Source: CAVVTR01 sp963751245 (GTDB taxonomy: Bacteria; Acidobacteriota; Thermoanaerobaculia; Thermoanaerobaculales; Thermoanaerobaculaceae). Taken from it: a stretch of DNA of 64,000 nucleotides. The stretch lies in NCBI GenBank assembly GCA_963751245.1, contig CAVVTR010000005.1, positions 124,001 to 188,000 on the forward strand, written 5' to 3'. The notes under the pieces are model-generated. The model was given only the letters and a program-made list of their open reading frames with translations. It was not told the origin of the DNA and made no database searches. Both the position numbers and the translations under genes were made by a program. Each line of letters opens with the position of its first letter. Position 1 is the stretch's first letter. Below are positions 19,943 to 28,248 of this stretch, in pieces.

Positions 19943-21170
19943 CGCGCACCCGTTCGATGCGGCGGGACGTGGCGGCAACCACCTCGAAGGAGAGCTCGCC
20001 CACCACGAAGCGGGCGCCCGCCTGGGGCACGCGGCCGGCCCTCTCCAGCAGCAGCCCCGCCACCGAGGTGTAGTCCTCGTCCGGCGGCAGCGGTTTGCCC
20101 GTGAGCCGGGAGAGCCGGTCCACCGGCAACGAGCCGCGCACCAGCCACGAGCCGGAGGGCTCCAGCTCCCACTGGGGGCCGGCGGTGTCGAACTCATCCT
20201 GGATGTCCCCCACGATCATCTCGATGAGGTCCTCCAGGGCGACGAGCCCCGCGATGTTGCCGTACTCGTCCACCGTGAGGGCGACGTGGGTCCGGCGGTC
20301 GCGCATCTCGCGGAGCAGCTCGACGACTTTCTTGGACTCGGGCACGTAGAGGGGGGCCTGGAGGCAGGCGGTCCAGTCTGGACACTCGTCGTCCGGGCGC
20401 AGCAGCTCCTTCGCCAGGAGCATGCCGATGACGTTGTCGTCCCGCCCGTGGTAGACGGGGTAGCGGGAGTAGCCCCGCCGCAGCACCTCGGCGCGCACCT
20501 CGGGCAGGGTCAGGGTGTCGCGGAGGAACACCACGTCGGTGCGCGGCACCTGCACCTCGCGCACCACGGCGGCCTCGATGCGGAGCACGGCCTCGACCAT
20601 GCCGTGCTGGAACTCGCTGAGGTGCCCCTCCTGCCGGGAGAGGGAGATGAGGAAGCCGATGTCCTCCGGGCTGGAGGCGGCGGGAACGGTCTCCAGGGAC
20701 ACGCGCCGCCACCGCGCGATGAGCTGCGACAGGCCGAGCAGCGGGAGGGTGACCGGCGTGAGCACCCAGTCCAGCAGGCCCATGAGGAGGATGGTCCGCT
20801 GGCCCAGCCGCTCCGGGTCGATGCGGGCGAAGGTCTTCGGGGTGATCTCGCCGAACACCAGCACCGCCAGGGTCATCACACCCACCGCCAACCCCACGCC
20901 GCGGTTGCCGACGAGGGTGATGGCCGCATTCGTCGCCATGGCGGAGATGCCGATGTTGACCACGTTGTTGCCTACCAGGATGGTGACGAGCATGCGGTGG
21001 GGACGCCGCTGCCACCGTCCCCACGCCGCCTTGTACAGGCGGCCCTTCTGCGCTGCGAGGTGCTGGACGCGGGAGACGGGGAGTGCGGTGAGGGCGGTCT
21101 CGGTCGCGGAGAACAGGGCGGAGAGCAGCAGCCCCACGATGAGAAGGGTCAGCGTTGTGGCAGGTTCCAT
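19917..21170 (-). CDS. CorC/HlyC-type CNNM + CBS-domain membrane protein
   Basis: A 417-residue membrane protein with the DUF21/CNNM transmembrane domain (starting LLIVGLLLSALFSATETAL, with a conserved VFGEITPKTFA motif). A CBS pair follows (PRTDVVFL ... GYSRYPVYHGRDDNVIGML ... VDEYGNIAGLVALEDLIE), then the C-terminal CorC-HlyC domain (GSWLVRGSLPVDRLSRL). The family is linked to magnesium/cobalt efflux or membrane homeostasis, with CBS domains sensing nucleotides. The start is uncertain: ATG 21170 sits 10 nt after a TAGGAT box, and ATG 21182 also exists. Its 3' end overlaps the convergent reductase gene. Confidence 0.88.
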   Translation of the reverse strand: MEPATTLTLLIVGLLLSALFSATETALTALPVSRVQHLAAQKGRLYKAAWGRWQRRPHRMLVTILVGNNVVNIGISAMATNAAITLVGNRGVGLAVGVMTLAVLVFGEITPKTFARIDPERLGQRTILLMGLLDWVLTPVTLPLLGLSQLIARWRRVSLETVPAASSPEDIGFLISLSRQEGHLSEFQHGMVEAVLRIEAAVVREVQVPRTDVVFLRDTLTLPEVRAEVLRRGYSRYPVYHGRDDNVIGMLLAKELLRPDDECPDWTACLQAPLYVPESKKVVELLREMRDRRTHVALTVDEYGNIAGLVALEDLIEMIVGDIQDEFDTAGPQWELEPSGSWLVRGSLPVDRLSRLTGKPLPPDEDYTSVAGLLLERAGRVPQAGARFVVGELSFEVVAATSRRIERVRVTLAAPPA

Positions 21171-21180
21171 TGGCGACGCC

Positions 21181-21186
21181 ATCCTA
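21181..21186 (-). promoter_or_regulatory. -10 box, possible near-leaderless start of the CorC-like gene
   Basis: TAGGAT on the minus strand lies 10 nt before the ATG at 21170. No ribosome site intervenes. No good -35 is visible, so this is a weak call. Confidence 0.3.
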
Positions 21187-21877
21187 CCAGATGCCAGCGT
21201 TCTGCAGGCATCGCCAATTGCCACGCGGCCGAACGCCGGCGCCAGGGGAGCCGCGGCTCCGGAGCCGAACACTTCGCGGGGGCAGTCTCGCGGCGGGGCA
21301 GGCACCACGTAGCCGCGCGCTCGCGGGTGCTGGGAGGTGGTGCAAGTGTGGCGACGGCGCAACGGTCAGAGTCACTGCGGACCGGAGCGGGGAGCGGGGT
21401 GATGAAGGCACGTTTGTGGTACTGGAGAGCCCTGCAGGCTTGGAGGGTGTACGGTGCCACCGCCCTCCTCGCGGGGGCTGGTTGGGGGGCGAGACGCGGC
21501 CTGATGATCCGACGGGCGAGGCAGCGGCAGGGGTGGTTGGAGGCTGGCCTCAGCGGCAGGAGAAGCAGGGCGGGATTCCGCCCGCTACGATTTGTCGTCG
21601 ATCGCGTTGCCAGCGCCTCGAAGTATGAGGTCCTGAGAGACCTGCAGGCTTGGCGGGGATCAAATCGTTACCAGTGGCGCCGAGCGGCGCTCCCACGTGC
21701 GACGGGCTGAACCAGTGATCGCCAAGGCCTGGGCGGCCGGGACGCTGGGAGGCGCTGCCGCGCTGAGGCGTCAGCGGCGCCCGGCCGGACCGCAGTAGGT
21801 GGGTTCTGCGCCTGCCCGCTCCTCACCGGGACATCAAGGGCGATTTCGGGTTGGGCGGGGTGTGGGAAGGAGGTGAG
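21187..21877. other. Gene-poor gap with a 23-nt direct repeat
   Basis: About 690 bp between the CorC-like gene and the gdhA terminator region without a convincing gene. It holds a direct repeat (21425-21447 and 21635-21657, core CCTGCAGGCTTGG, two mismatches) exactly 210 bp apart. An unassigned ORF (ATG 21402 to 21710, plus strand) carries both copies in frame as LQAWR, but its composition is unlike the neighbouring genes and I do not call it coding. No tRNA or IS end is visible. Confidence 0.4.
21425..21657. repeat. Pair of 23-nt direct repeats, 210-bp period
   Basis: Copies at 21425-21447 and 21635-21657 share GAGAG-CCTGCAGGCTTGG-GGG with two single mismatches. The core is centred on a PstI-like palindrome CCTGCAGG. 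No third copy was seen in the window. Confidence 0.55.
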
Positions 21878-22012
21878 ATGAGCGAGGCGGAATTCACTTC
21901 CGCCGAGCGTGGGGGCTCGGGGGGCATCAGCGGCGGAGGTGCCGGTGGGGGGCCGCTGGGCCCCCCGCGAAAGAGGGAGGCCCGGAGGCCTCCCTTGTTC
22001 GAGACGTCGTGA
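21878..22012 (+). CDS. Possible 44-residue Gly-rich ORF with consensus Shine-Dalgarno
   Basis: An ATG preceded by AAGGAGGTGAG, one of the best ribosome sites in the window, opens a 44-codon frame. It starts MSEAEF, passes through a Gly-rich middle (SGGISGGGAGGG) and ends RPPLFETS. It runs across the gdhA terminator hairpin on the other strand, and its composition is low complexity, so it may be fortuitous. No homology is recognised. Confidence 0.2.
   Translation: MSEAEFTSAERGGSGGISGGGAGGGPLGPPRKREARRPPLFETS
21971..21996 (-). terminator. gdhA terminator
   Basis: A perfect 8-bp stem (GGGAGGCC / GGCCTCCC, 4-nt loop) lies 26 nt beyond the gdhA stop. On the minus strand it is followed by TCTTTC; on the plus strand by TTGTT, so it could act in both directions. 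Confidence 0.7.
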
Positions 22013-22020
22013 CGGCGGGA

Positions 22021-23304
22021 TCAGACCCAGCCGCGCAGCTTCATCGCCGTCACCACCCGGTCGATGGCGACCATGTAGGCGGCGTCGCGCATGTACACGT
22101 TCTTCTTCGCGGCCATGTCGAGGACGCCGTGGAAGGCGACGGTCATCTTGTCGTCGAGCTTCGACAGGACCTCGTTGCGCGACCAGTAGAAGTTCATGTC
22201 GTTCTGCACGCCCTCGAAGTAGGAGCAGGTGACGCCCCCGGCGTTGGCCAGGAAGTCCGGGATGGTGAAGATCCCGCGCTCCTTGAGGATCGTGTCCGCA
22301 TCGGGGGTGGTGGGGCCGTTGGCGCCCTCCGCCACGACCTTGACCTGCTTGGAGATGCGCTGGGCGGTCTCGCCGGTGAGCACGCCCTCGATGGCGGCCG
22401 GGATGAGGACGTCGACGTCCTTGGCGATCCACGCCTGGCCGTCCTCGACGGTGTAGCCGGCGGCGCGGGCCCGGTCCTTGTCGATGGTGCCGTACTGGTC
22501 CGTGACGGACATGAGGAAGTCGGGGTCGATGCCGTCCATCTTGGTGAAGGTGTACGCCTTCTTGTCGTGGTTGTCCCAGCAGCCGACGCAGACCACGGTG
22601 CCGCCGAGCATGTCCATGTAGGCCTTGGAGGCGTACTGGGCGACGTTGCCGAAGCCGTGGATCGAGGCGGTGGTGCCCTTGGGGTTGATCCCGAGGTGCT
22701 TGAGGGCCTCGCGGACCGTGTAGATGACGCCGAAGCCGGTGGCCTCCGTGCGGCCCAGGGAGCCGCCGCCGCCGAGGGGCTTGCCGGTGATGACGCCGGG
22801 GGTGTACTCGCCGCGGAGCTTCGAGTACTCGTCCATCATCCAGCCCATCATCTGGGGGGTGGTGCCGACGTCGGGCGCGGGGACGTCGGTGCGTGGCCCG
22901 AGGTTCTTCCACATCTGGTCGACCCACCCGCGGCACAGCTTCTCCTTCTCGGGCACCGACAGGGTGGACGGATCGACGATGATGCCGCCCTTGCCGCCGC
23001 CCAGAGGGATGTCGGCCACCGCGCACTTCCACGTCATCCAGGTGGCCAGCGCGCGGACGGTGTCGACGGTCTCGTTCGCGGCCCAGCGGATGCCGCCCTT
23101 GGCCGGTCCGCGGGCGTCGTTGTGCTGCACCCGGAAGCCCTGGAACACCCGCAGGGTGCCGTCGTCCATCCGCACGGGGATCCGGAAGTGGAACTCCCGC
23201 AGGGGCCAGCGCAGCATCGCGCGGACGCCGTCGTCGAGACCCAGCTGGTCGGCGACCTCGTCGAACTGGCGCTGCGCCATCTCAAAGGGGTTGATGTTCG
23301 CCAT
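22021..23304 (-). CDS. gdhA: Glutamate dehydrogenase
   Basis: Reversible oxidative deamination of glutamate to 2-oxoglutarate and ammonia. The 427-residue length matches the hexameric NAD(P)-GDH family. Substrate-binding motifs include VQHNDARGPAKGGIRW and the catalytic-lysine loop PLGGGKGGI. The nucleotide-binding domain has GFGNVAQYA after a GGSLGRTEATG stretch. A strong ribosome site (AAGGAGAG) precedes the ATG. It is monocistronic: own promoter (23404-23431), a ~100-nt leader with two hairpins, and a terminator. The coenzyme preference is not certain from motifs. Confidence 0.95.
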   Translation of the reverse strand: MANINPFEMAQRQFDEVADQLGLDDGVRAMLRWPLREFHFRIPVRMDDGTLRVFQGFRVQHNDARGPAKGGIRWAANETVDTVRALATWMTWKCAVADIPLGGGKGGIIVDPSTLSVPEKEKLCRGWVDQMWKNLGPRTDVPAPDVGTTPQMMGWMMDEYSKLRGEYTPGVITGKPLGGGGSLGRTEATGFGVIYTVREALKHLGINPKGTTASIHGFGNVAQYASKAYMDMLGGTVVCVGCWDNHDKKAYTFTKMDGIDPDFLMSVTDQYGTIDKDRARAAGYTVEDGQAWIAKDVDVLIPAAIEGVLTGETAQRISKQVKVVAEGANGPTTPDADTILKERGIFTIPDFLANAGGVTCSYFEGVQNDMNFYWSRNEVLSKLDDKMTVAFHGVLDMAAKKNVYMRDAAYMVAIDRVVTAMKLRGWV

Positions 23305-23325
23305 TGCCTCTCTCCTTGGGGATCC

Positions 23326-23393
23326 TCCCGCCGCAGGGCGGGACCGTCCTGGTGACTCGAAGACTCCGTCCGGCAGGGTCTCTTGGACCCTGC
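23326..23393 (-). other. Two stem-loops in the gdhA leader
   Basis: The gdhA 5' leader contains a perfect 8-bp hairpin (GCAGGGTC / GACCCTGC, 23373-23393) and a 7-bp hairpin (TCCCGCC / GGCGGGA, 23326-23343) shortly before the ribosome site. Neither is followed by a U-tract. They may stabilise the mRNA or tune translation; no known riboswitch fold is recognised. Confidence 0.45.
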
Positions 23394-23403
23394 AAGCGGG
23401 GTG

Positions 23404-23431
23404 ATTCTACACCTTTGGCCGTACTTTGCAA
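23404..23431 (-). promoter_or_regulatory. gdhA promoter
   Basis: On the minus strand, TTGCAA (23426-23431) and TAGAAT (23404-23409) are separated by 16 nt. This divergent region also carries the sigma-factor promoter. Confidence 0.65.
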
Positions 23432-23437
23432 TAGGAT

Positions 23438-23468
23438 TTCACAAGCTTCGTCACAGGTGGGCTAAACT
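23438..23468 (+). promoter_or_regulatory. Possible promoter of the ECF sigma gene (leaderless)
   Basis: TAAACT (23463-23468) lies 7 nt before the GTG start at 23476. TTCACA (23438-23443) at 19-nt spacing is a weak -35. No ribosome site precedes the start codon. An autoregulated ECF promoter is an alternative that I cannot confirm. Confidence 0.4.
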
Positions 23469-23475
23469 GTCCGGC

Positions 23476-24060
23476 GTGCCTGAGGATGACTCCATCGTCC
23501 TGGAGCGGGTCCTGGCCGGGGACGAGGCCTCGTTCGCGGTGCTGGTGAGGCGTTACGAGGCCAAGCTGCGGGTCTACGTGGTCCAGATCGTCGGCAACGA
23601 CGAGGAGGCCCGCGACCTGGTCCAGGAGACCTTCATCCGGGTGTGGAACAACCTCAACCAGTACGACCCGCGGTACCGGTTCTCCACGTGGCTGTTCCGC
23701 ATCGCCCGCAACCTCGCCATCGACACCCTGCGGCGGCGGCGGCCGGTGGTCTCCCTGGAGATGGGACAGGACTCCGAGGGGCAGGACGTCTCCATGGACC
23801 CGGTGGACGCGCGGCGCGGCCCCCTGGGCGACCTCGAGAACCGCGAGCTGGCCCGGGCCCTGGCGCGGCACATCCAGGACCTCGCCCCGGCCTACCGCGA
23901 GCTCGTCGTGCTGCGCCACCTCGTGGGCCTGGCCTACAACGAGATCGCCGAGCTCAAGGGCATGCCCCTGGGCACGGTGAAGAACAAACTTTTCCGCGCC
24001 CACAGCGTATTGAGGGAAGCCCTGGGGGATTTCCTCGGGCAGGTGGGAGGTCACACGTGA
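23476..24060 (+). CDS. ECF-family RNA polymerase sigma factor
   Basis: A 194-residue alternative sigma factor of the RpoE/SigW class. Region 2 spans about residues 15-85 with FAVLVRRYEAKL, DLVQETFIRVWNN and FRIARNLAIDTLRRRRP. Region 4 spans about 130-185 with LPxxYRELVVLRHLxGLAYNEIAEL-type helix-turn-helix residues and GTVKNKLFRAHSVLRE. The GTG at 23476 begins MPEDDS and follows a -10-like box with no ribosome site. The stop overlaps the next gene, a zinc-finger anti-sigma factor, as is usual for ECF pairs. The regulon is unknown. Confidence 0.92.
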   Translation: MPEDDSIVLERVLAGDEASFAVLVRRYEAKLRVYVVQIVGNDEEARDLVQETFIRVWNNLNQYDPRYRFSTWLFRIARNLAIDTLRRRRPVVSLEMGQDSEGQDVSMDPVDARRGPLGDLENRELARALARHIQDLAPAYRELVVLRHLVGLAYNEIAELKGMPLGTVKNKLFRAHSVLREALGDFLGQVGGHT

Positions 24061-24575
24061 ACGGTTCCTGCGACGCTGTCAGGCGCTTTCTCGAGGGGCA
24101 GGGCGATGGCCCGGGCGTGGACGTTCACGCTCATCTCGAGCGCTGCGAGGCCTGCAGCGCGCACGCCCGTCTGCTCGAGGTCCTCGGCTCGTTGCCTCCC
24201 CGCGAGGCCGACGAGGCCGAGGTGGTGCGCATCATGGCCGCTCTCCCGCGGGCGCGGTGGCAGCTCCGCCGTGTGACCACCTGGGTGCCCGCCGCCGTCG
24301 GCGCCCTCCTGGCCGTCTTCGGCGTCGTCCTTCTGGGTGGCGTCCCGGCGGGCTCGTCGGTGGCCTCGCTTCCCTCCCTGGGTGGAGGCCTGTCGGCGTG
24401 GGGGTTCTCCTGGGTGCTCGACCTGCTCACCGCGGTTCGAAGTGGTACCGACGCGGTCAGGGTCCTGCTCGCCGCCGGCGGCCTGTGGTTGGGCGTCACG
24501 CTGGCCCTCGCCGGTCTCGGCGGGGGGTGGCTGGTCGTCGCCCTCGCCCGCCGCCACGACGGGGAGCATCGTTGA
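24057..24575 (+). CDS. Anti-sigma factor, zf-HC2 type, membrane-anchored
   Basis: A 172-residue partner of the preceding sigma factor. The N-terminal ~45 residues contain the zinc-binding H-x3-C-x2-C motif (HLERCEACSAH) plus an upstream Cys at residue 5. Two hydrophobic segments follow (around VPAAVGALLAVFGVVLL and GLWLGVTLALAGLGGGWLVV). It overlaps the sigma gene (GTGA) and the next gene (TTGA), so all three are coupled. It would sequester the sigma factor at the inner membrane until an envelope signal releases it (family knowledge). Confidence 0.85.
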   Translation: MNGSCDAVRRFLEGQGDGPGVDVHAHLERCEACSAHARLLEVLGSLPPREADEAEVVRIMAALPRARWQLRRVTTWVPAAVGALLAVFGVVLLGGVPAGSSVASLPSLGGGLSAWGFSWVLDLLTAVRSGTDAVRVLLAAGGLWLGVTLALAGLGGGWLVVALARRHDGEHR

Positions 24576-25378
24576 TCGCCCTGCTCCTGGTTGCCGCCCT
24601 GGCGGCGGCGCCGGCTCCGCGCCCGGGGGCCGACATCACCATCGACCGGCCCACCCGCGGGCCCGTCGTCTCGGTGGCGGGCACCATCCACGTCATCTCC
24701 CTGGTGGAGGGTGACGTCGTGGCCCTCGGCGGCGACGTCGAGCTGGGACCCGATTGCAAGGTCGACGGCGACGTGGTCGCGGTGGGCGGGGCCATTACCG
24801 GGCCGGGACGGGTGAGCGGACGCGTTGTGAGCCTGGCGAGCCTGTCCGGTGTCGCCGGAGGTCGCGGGAGCACCGCGGCGCGCTGGGGGCTCGCCCTGGT
24901 CCGCGTGGGGGGGTGGATGCTCCTCGCCACCGTCGTCGTGCTGGTGGGACCCCGCGCCGTTCGCCACGCCGCGGGAGAGCTCGCGAGGCTCCCCTGGCGC
25001 GTGTCCCTGGTGGGTGTCGGGGCGCTGCTGGTGTGGACGGTGGTCATGGCGGCGGTGATGCTCCTGGCCGGCGGGCCGCTGGGTGTGGTGCTCGTCCTCG
25101 GGGGCGTGGCGGCGTTCCTCCTCGCCAAGGTGGTGGGGGTGGCCGTCGTGGCGTGGCTCGGCGGCCGCTGGCTGGCCCGGGCCCTGCCTCCCGCGCTGCG
25201 TGGGGAAGTGCCCCGGACCGGCATCGCCATGGGCCTGCTGGCCATGATCGGCTTCGTTCCCGCGCTGGGGGCGCCGCTGTGGGTCGTCGCCAACCTGGTC
25301 GGCATCGGTGCCGCCATCACCACGGTGGTGGCCCCGGACGCGCTGCGCGTCCTCTTCGTCCGCGCCGTCTCGCGTTGA
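24572..25378 (+). CDS. Membrane protein with bactofilin-like N-terminal domain
   Basis: A 268-residue protein in the sigma/anti-sigma operon. The TTG start at 24572 overlaps the anti-sigma stop and gives a signal sequence (LIALLLVAALAAAPAP). An extracytoplasmic beta-helical stretch follows, with GDVVALGGDVELGPDCKVDG and VVAVGGAITG repeats of polymer-forming (bactofilin-like) proteins (about residues 35-90). Four or five transmembrane helices complete the protein. This combination recurs in sigma/anti-sigma loci and suggests a role in envelope-stress sensing, but no function is proven. Confidence 0.75.
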   Translation: MIALLLVAALAAAPAPRPGADITIDRPTRGPVVSVAGTIHVISLVEGDVVALGGDVELGPDCKVDGDVVAVGGAITGPGRVSGRVVSLASLSGVAGGRGSTAARWGLALVRVGGWMLLATVVVLVGPRAVRHAAGELARLPWRVSLVGVGALLVWTVVMAAVMLLAGGPLGVVLVLGGVAAFLLAKVVGVAVVAWLGGRWLARALPPALRGEVPRTGIAMGLLAMIGFVPALGAPLWVVANLVGIGAAITTVVAPDALRVLFVRAVSR

Positions 25379-25429
25379 CGCGGGGCCGGTCGGTTGCTAT
25401 CCTTTCCGTTCCCCTGGAAGGGGGTAGGT

Positions 25430-25948
25430 GTGTCCCGGATAGCACTTGAGTACATCGAGACCGAGCCGGTCGCCTTCGACGAGCGGACGGTGTTGGACGC
25501 CGAGAGCCTCGGCGAGGACGTGGTGTCCGCGGACGAAGCGCACATCGCCGGCTCCGTGGAGCGCGCCGGCGAGGGGTACGTGGTCAGCGGCACGGTGACG
25601 GGCGGGGCGCAGCTGCGCTGCGCGCGCTGCCTGGATCCGTTCGCGTTCCGCTACGATGAGCCGTTCGAGGTGCGTCTCCTGCCCGTCGACAAGGCGCCGA
25701 CCGAGGACGAGACGCGGCTTGCTCCGGGCCTGCTCGACGTGCGGTTCTACGGGGAGCCCGTCCTGGACCTCGCCGAGCTCGCCGCCGAGCAGTTCCTGCT
25801 GGCGGTGCCGATGAAGCCGCTGTGCAGCCAGACGTGTCGCGGGCTGTGCCCGCGCTGCGGAACCAACCTCAACCGGGGGAGCTGCTCGTGCCCCCCCGAG
25901 ACGGACGATCGATGGGCGCCGCTCGAGGAGTGGCGCCCCAGCAACTGA
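25430..25948 (+). CDS. DUF177/YceD-family protein
   Basis: A 172-residue member of the DUF177 (YceD) family, which is almost always encoded directly before rpmF, as here. It carries the family cysteines: LRCARCLDPF in the middle and a C-terminal cluster (CSQTCRGLCPRCG ... CSCPP) that should bind zinc. The YceD family is linked to 23S rRNA processing or accumulation in plants and some bacteria. The start GTG 25430 lies just after a GGAAGGGGGT ribosome site, itself downstream of a TGCTATCCT -10-like box (25396-25403). It is the probable first gene of the rpmF-plsX-fab operon. Confidence 0.88.
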   Translation: MSRIALEYIETEPVAFDERTVLDAESLGEDVVSADEAHIAGSVERAGEGYVVSGTVTGGAQLRCARCLDPFAFRYDEPFEVRLLPVDKAPTEDETRLAPGLLDVRFYGEPVLDLAELAAEQFLLAVPMKPLCSQTCRGLCPRCGTNLNRGSCSCPPETDDRWAPLEEWRPSN

Positions 25949-25967
25949 AGCACCCTGGAGGACGTCC

Positions 25968-26153
25968 ATGCCTAACCCGAAACATCGCCATTCCAAGGCG
26001 CGCAGGGACCGGCGCCGGGCCAACGACGGCTTGGCCCAGCCGCCTCAGTCCCTGTGTCCCAGCTGCTTCGAGCCCAAGCTTCCGCATCGCGTGTGCCCGC
26101 ACTGCGGGACCTACGAGGGCCGGCAGATCCTCGACGTGGAGGAGATCTCCTGA
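25968..26153 (+). CDS. rpmF: 50S ribosomal protein bL32
   Basis: Ribosomal large-subunit protein bL32, 61 residues, starting MPNPKHRHSKARRDRRRAND. It is the zinc-binding (C+) form, with CPSC and CPHC pairs and the CGTYEGRQI stretch near the end. Preceded by GGAGG and positioned between the DUF177 gene and plsX, the standard order for this operon. Confidence 0.97.
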   Translation: MPNPKHRHSKARRDRRRANDGLAQPPQSLCPSCFEPKLPHRVCPHCGTYEGRQILDVEEIS

Positions 26154-26181
26154 GCGGTCCGAGACCGTGGCACCCTCAGGT

Positions 26182-27201
26182 GTGACGACCGTTGCGCTGG
26201 ACGCCATGGGAGGCGACCACGCCCCTGTGGCGACGGTGCAGGGCGCGGTGGACGCCGTGCGCGCGGGAGGCCTCCGCGTGCTCCTGGTAGGCCGCGAAGC
26301 GGAGCTCCGCAAAGAGCTCGCCCGTCTGCGGGACGTGCCCCGGGGCCTGGACATCGTCCATGCGCCCGAGGCCGTGGCCATGGACGACGCGCCCACGGCC
26401 CCGGTGCGGAACAAGCGGAACTCCTCCCTGGCCGTGGCGGCGCGCCTGGTCCGCGACGGCCAGGCCGGAGCCATGGTGACGGCGGGCAACACCGGCGCCG
26501 CCATGGTCGCCGCCAAGCTCACCCTGGGGATGATCGAGGGGGTGGACCGTCCCGCCCTGGCCACACCGGTGCCCGGCCTCGACAGCCAGACGCTGCTCCT
26601 GGACGTGGGCGCCAACGTGGACTGCAAGCCCCACCATCTGGTGCAGTTCGCGGTGATGGGCTCGTTCTACTGCCGCTCGGTCCTGGGCGTGTCCAATCCC
26701 CGTGTCGGTCTCCTCTCCGTGGGCGAGGAGGAGGGCAAGGGGGACCGGCTCACCCAGGAGACGTACCGCCTCCTCGGCGAGGCCGGCCTCAACTTCGTGG
26801 GCAACGTCGAGGGGCGCGACATCTACGTGGGCAGCGTCGACGTGGTGGTGTGCGACGGCTTTGTCGGCAACGTGGTCCTGAAGGTGTCCGAGGGGCTCGG
26901 AGAGATGGTCTTCTCGCTGCTCAAGCGGGAGGCGCGGCGGCGGCCGCTGTCGGCCGCGGGCTTCCTCCTCGCCAAGGGCGCCTTCGCCGGATTCAGGAAG
27001 CAGATCGACTACGCCGAGTACGGCGGCGCGCCGCTGCTCGGTGTGCGGGGCGTGTGCCTCGTGGGCCACGGGCGCTCCAACCCGAGGGCGATCGCCACCG
27101 CCCTGCGCGTGGCGACCTCGTACGCCTCGCGGGGGGTCATTGCCCACATCGAAGAGAGAGTCGCCGAGCTGCGCGCCCGGCGTGAGGCCATGGGGGGTTA
27201 A
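26182..27201 (+). CDS. plsX: Phosphate acyltransferase PlsX
   Basis: Converts acyl-ACP to acyl-phosphate for phospholipid synthesis with PlsY. The 339-residue protein begins with the family's VALDAMGGDHAP and has VTAGNTGAAMVAAK, LLDVGANVDCKP, a DVVVCDGFVGNVVLK motif and GGAPLLGVRGVCLVGHG at the C-terminus, all typical. GTG 26182 is chosen; an in-frame GTG at 26167 would add five residues, and neither has a strong ribosome site. It ends 1 nt before fabH. A soluble, membrane-associated enzyme. Confidence 0.94.
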   Translation: MTTVALDAMGGDHAPVATVQGAVDAVRAGGLRVLLVGREAELRKELARLRDVPRGLDIVHAPEAVAMDDAPTAPVRNKRNSSLAVAARLVRDGQAGAMVTAGNTGAAMVAAKLTLGMIEGVDRPALATPVPGLDSQTLLLDVGANVDCKPHHLVQFAVMGSFYCRSVLGVSNPRVGLLSVGEEEGKGDRLTQETYRLLGEAGLNFVGNVEGRDIYVGSVDVVVCDGFVGNVVLKVSEGLGEMVFSLLKREARRRPLSAAGFLLAKGAFAGFRKQIDYAEYGGAPLLGVRGVCLVGHGRSNPRAIATALRVATSYASRGVIAHIEERVAELRARREAMGG

Positions 27202-27202
27202 C

Positions 27203-28201
27203 GTGCGCGACAGCCTTTCCCGTACCGCCCGGATCGTGGGGCTGGGTACCGCCCTGCCGGAGCGCGTACTGACGAATCAGGACTTCGAACGGATGGTCGA
27301 GACCAGCGACGAGTGGATCGTCACGCGCACCGGCATGAAGGAGCGCCACGTGGTCAGCGAGGGGGAGAGCGTTGCGACGTTGTGCGTCGAGGCGGGCCGG
27401 AAGGCCCTCGCCGACGCCGGTGTGGCGCCCGAGGACCTCGACCTCCTCATCGTGGCCACCGCGACGCCGGAGCAGCCCATTCCCGCCACCGCCGCCATCG
27501 TCCAGCCGATGCTGGGCGTGAAGAACGCCGTCTGCTTCGATATCGGCGCCGCCTGCTCGGGGTTCCTCTACGCCCTCAACGTGGCCCGCCAGTTCATCGC
27601 CAACGGTCAGGCCGCCACGGCCATGGTCATCGGCGCCGAGACGTTGAGCCGCTACGTGGACTACACCGACCGGGGCACCTGCGTGCTGTTCGGCGACGGC
27701 GCCGGCGCTGCGGTTCTCAAGCCCGCCGAGGCCGGCGAGGGCGTGCTGCGCTGTGCGTGGCACACGGACGGCACCTACGTGGACTTCATCCAGATGCCCG
27801 GCGGCGGCAGCAAGTACCCGCCCAACGTCAAGGAGTACATCGACGAGCGGCTGCCCTTCATCAAGATGCGGGGCAACGAGACCTTCAAGATCGCGGTCCG
27901 CTCGCTCACCGACGTGTGCCAGGAGGTGCTGCAGGGCGCCGGCGTGGACATCGAGGCCGTGGATCTGTTCGTGCCGCACCAGGCGAACCGCCGCATCATC
28001 GACGCGGTGGGGGACCGCCTGGGGCTGGCTGCCGACAAGGTCTACATCAACCTCGAGCGGGTCGGGAACACCTCTGCGGCCTCGATCCCGCTGGCCCTGG
28101 GCGACGCCGTGGCGGAGGGCGTGCTCAAGCGCGGAGATCTCGTGCTCACGGCCGCCTTCGGCGGCGGGCTCACCTGGGCCGCCGCCCTGCTGCGCTGGTA
28201 G
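27203..28201 (+). CDS. fabH: 3-oxoacyl-ACP synthase III
   Basis: Starts fatty acid synthesis by condensing an acyl-CoA with malonyl-ACP. The 332-residue protein keeps the catalytic triad: Cys118 in GAACSGFLYA, His259 in PHQANRR and Asn289 in GNTSAAS. The TRTGMKERHV and GDGAGAAVL segments are also standard. GTG 27203 follows GGGGGG by 5 nt and is 1 nt past the plsX stop. Whether it prefers acetyl or branched primers cannot be read here. Confidence 0.95.
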   Translation: MRDSLSRTARIVGLGTALPERVLTNQDFERMVETSDEWIVTRTGMKERHVVSEGESVATLCVEAGRKALADAGVAPEDLDLLIVATATPEQPIPATAAIVQPMLGVKNAVCFDIGAACSGFLYALNVARQFIANGQAATAMVIGAETLSRYVDYTDRGTCVLFGDGAGAAVLKPAEAGEGVLRCAWHTDGTYVDFIQMPGGGSKYPPNVKEYIDERLPFIKMRGNETFKIAVRSLTDVCQEVLQGAGVDIEAVDLFVPHQANRRIIDAVGDRLGLAADKVYINLERVGNTSAASIPLALGDAVAEGVLKRGDLVLTAAFGGGLTWAAALLRW

Positions 28202-28248
28202 CCGCCGTCCGGCGGCGCCCGCGGGGCTCCCTGCCGCGGACGCATCAC

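Noticed and set aside
21402..21710. Plus-strand ORF with two LQAWR motifs as a real gene
   Set aside because: Composition, lack of homology and odd repeats make it weak; kept only as an observation.
21867..21877. Minus-strand CACCTCCTT identical to the 16S rRNA 3' end
   Set aside because: It is simply the complement of a strong Shine-Dalgarno; no rRNA sequence surrounds it.
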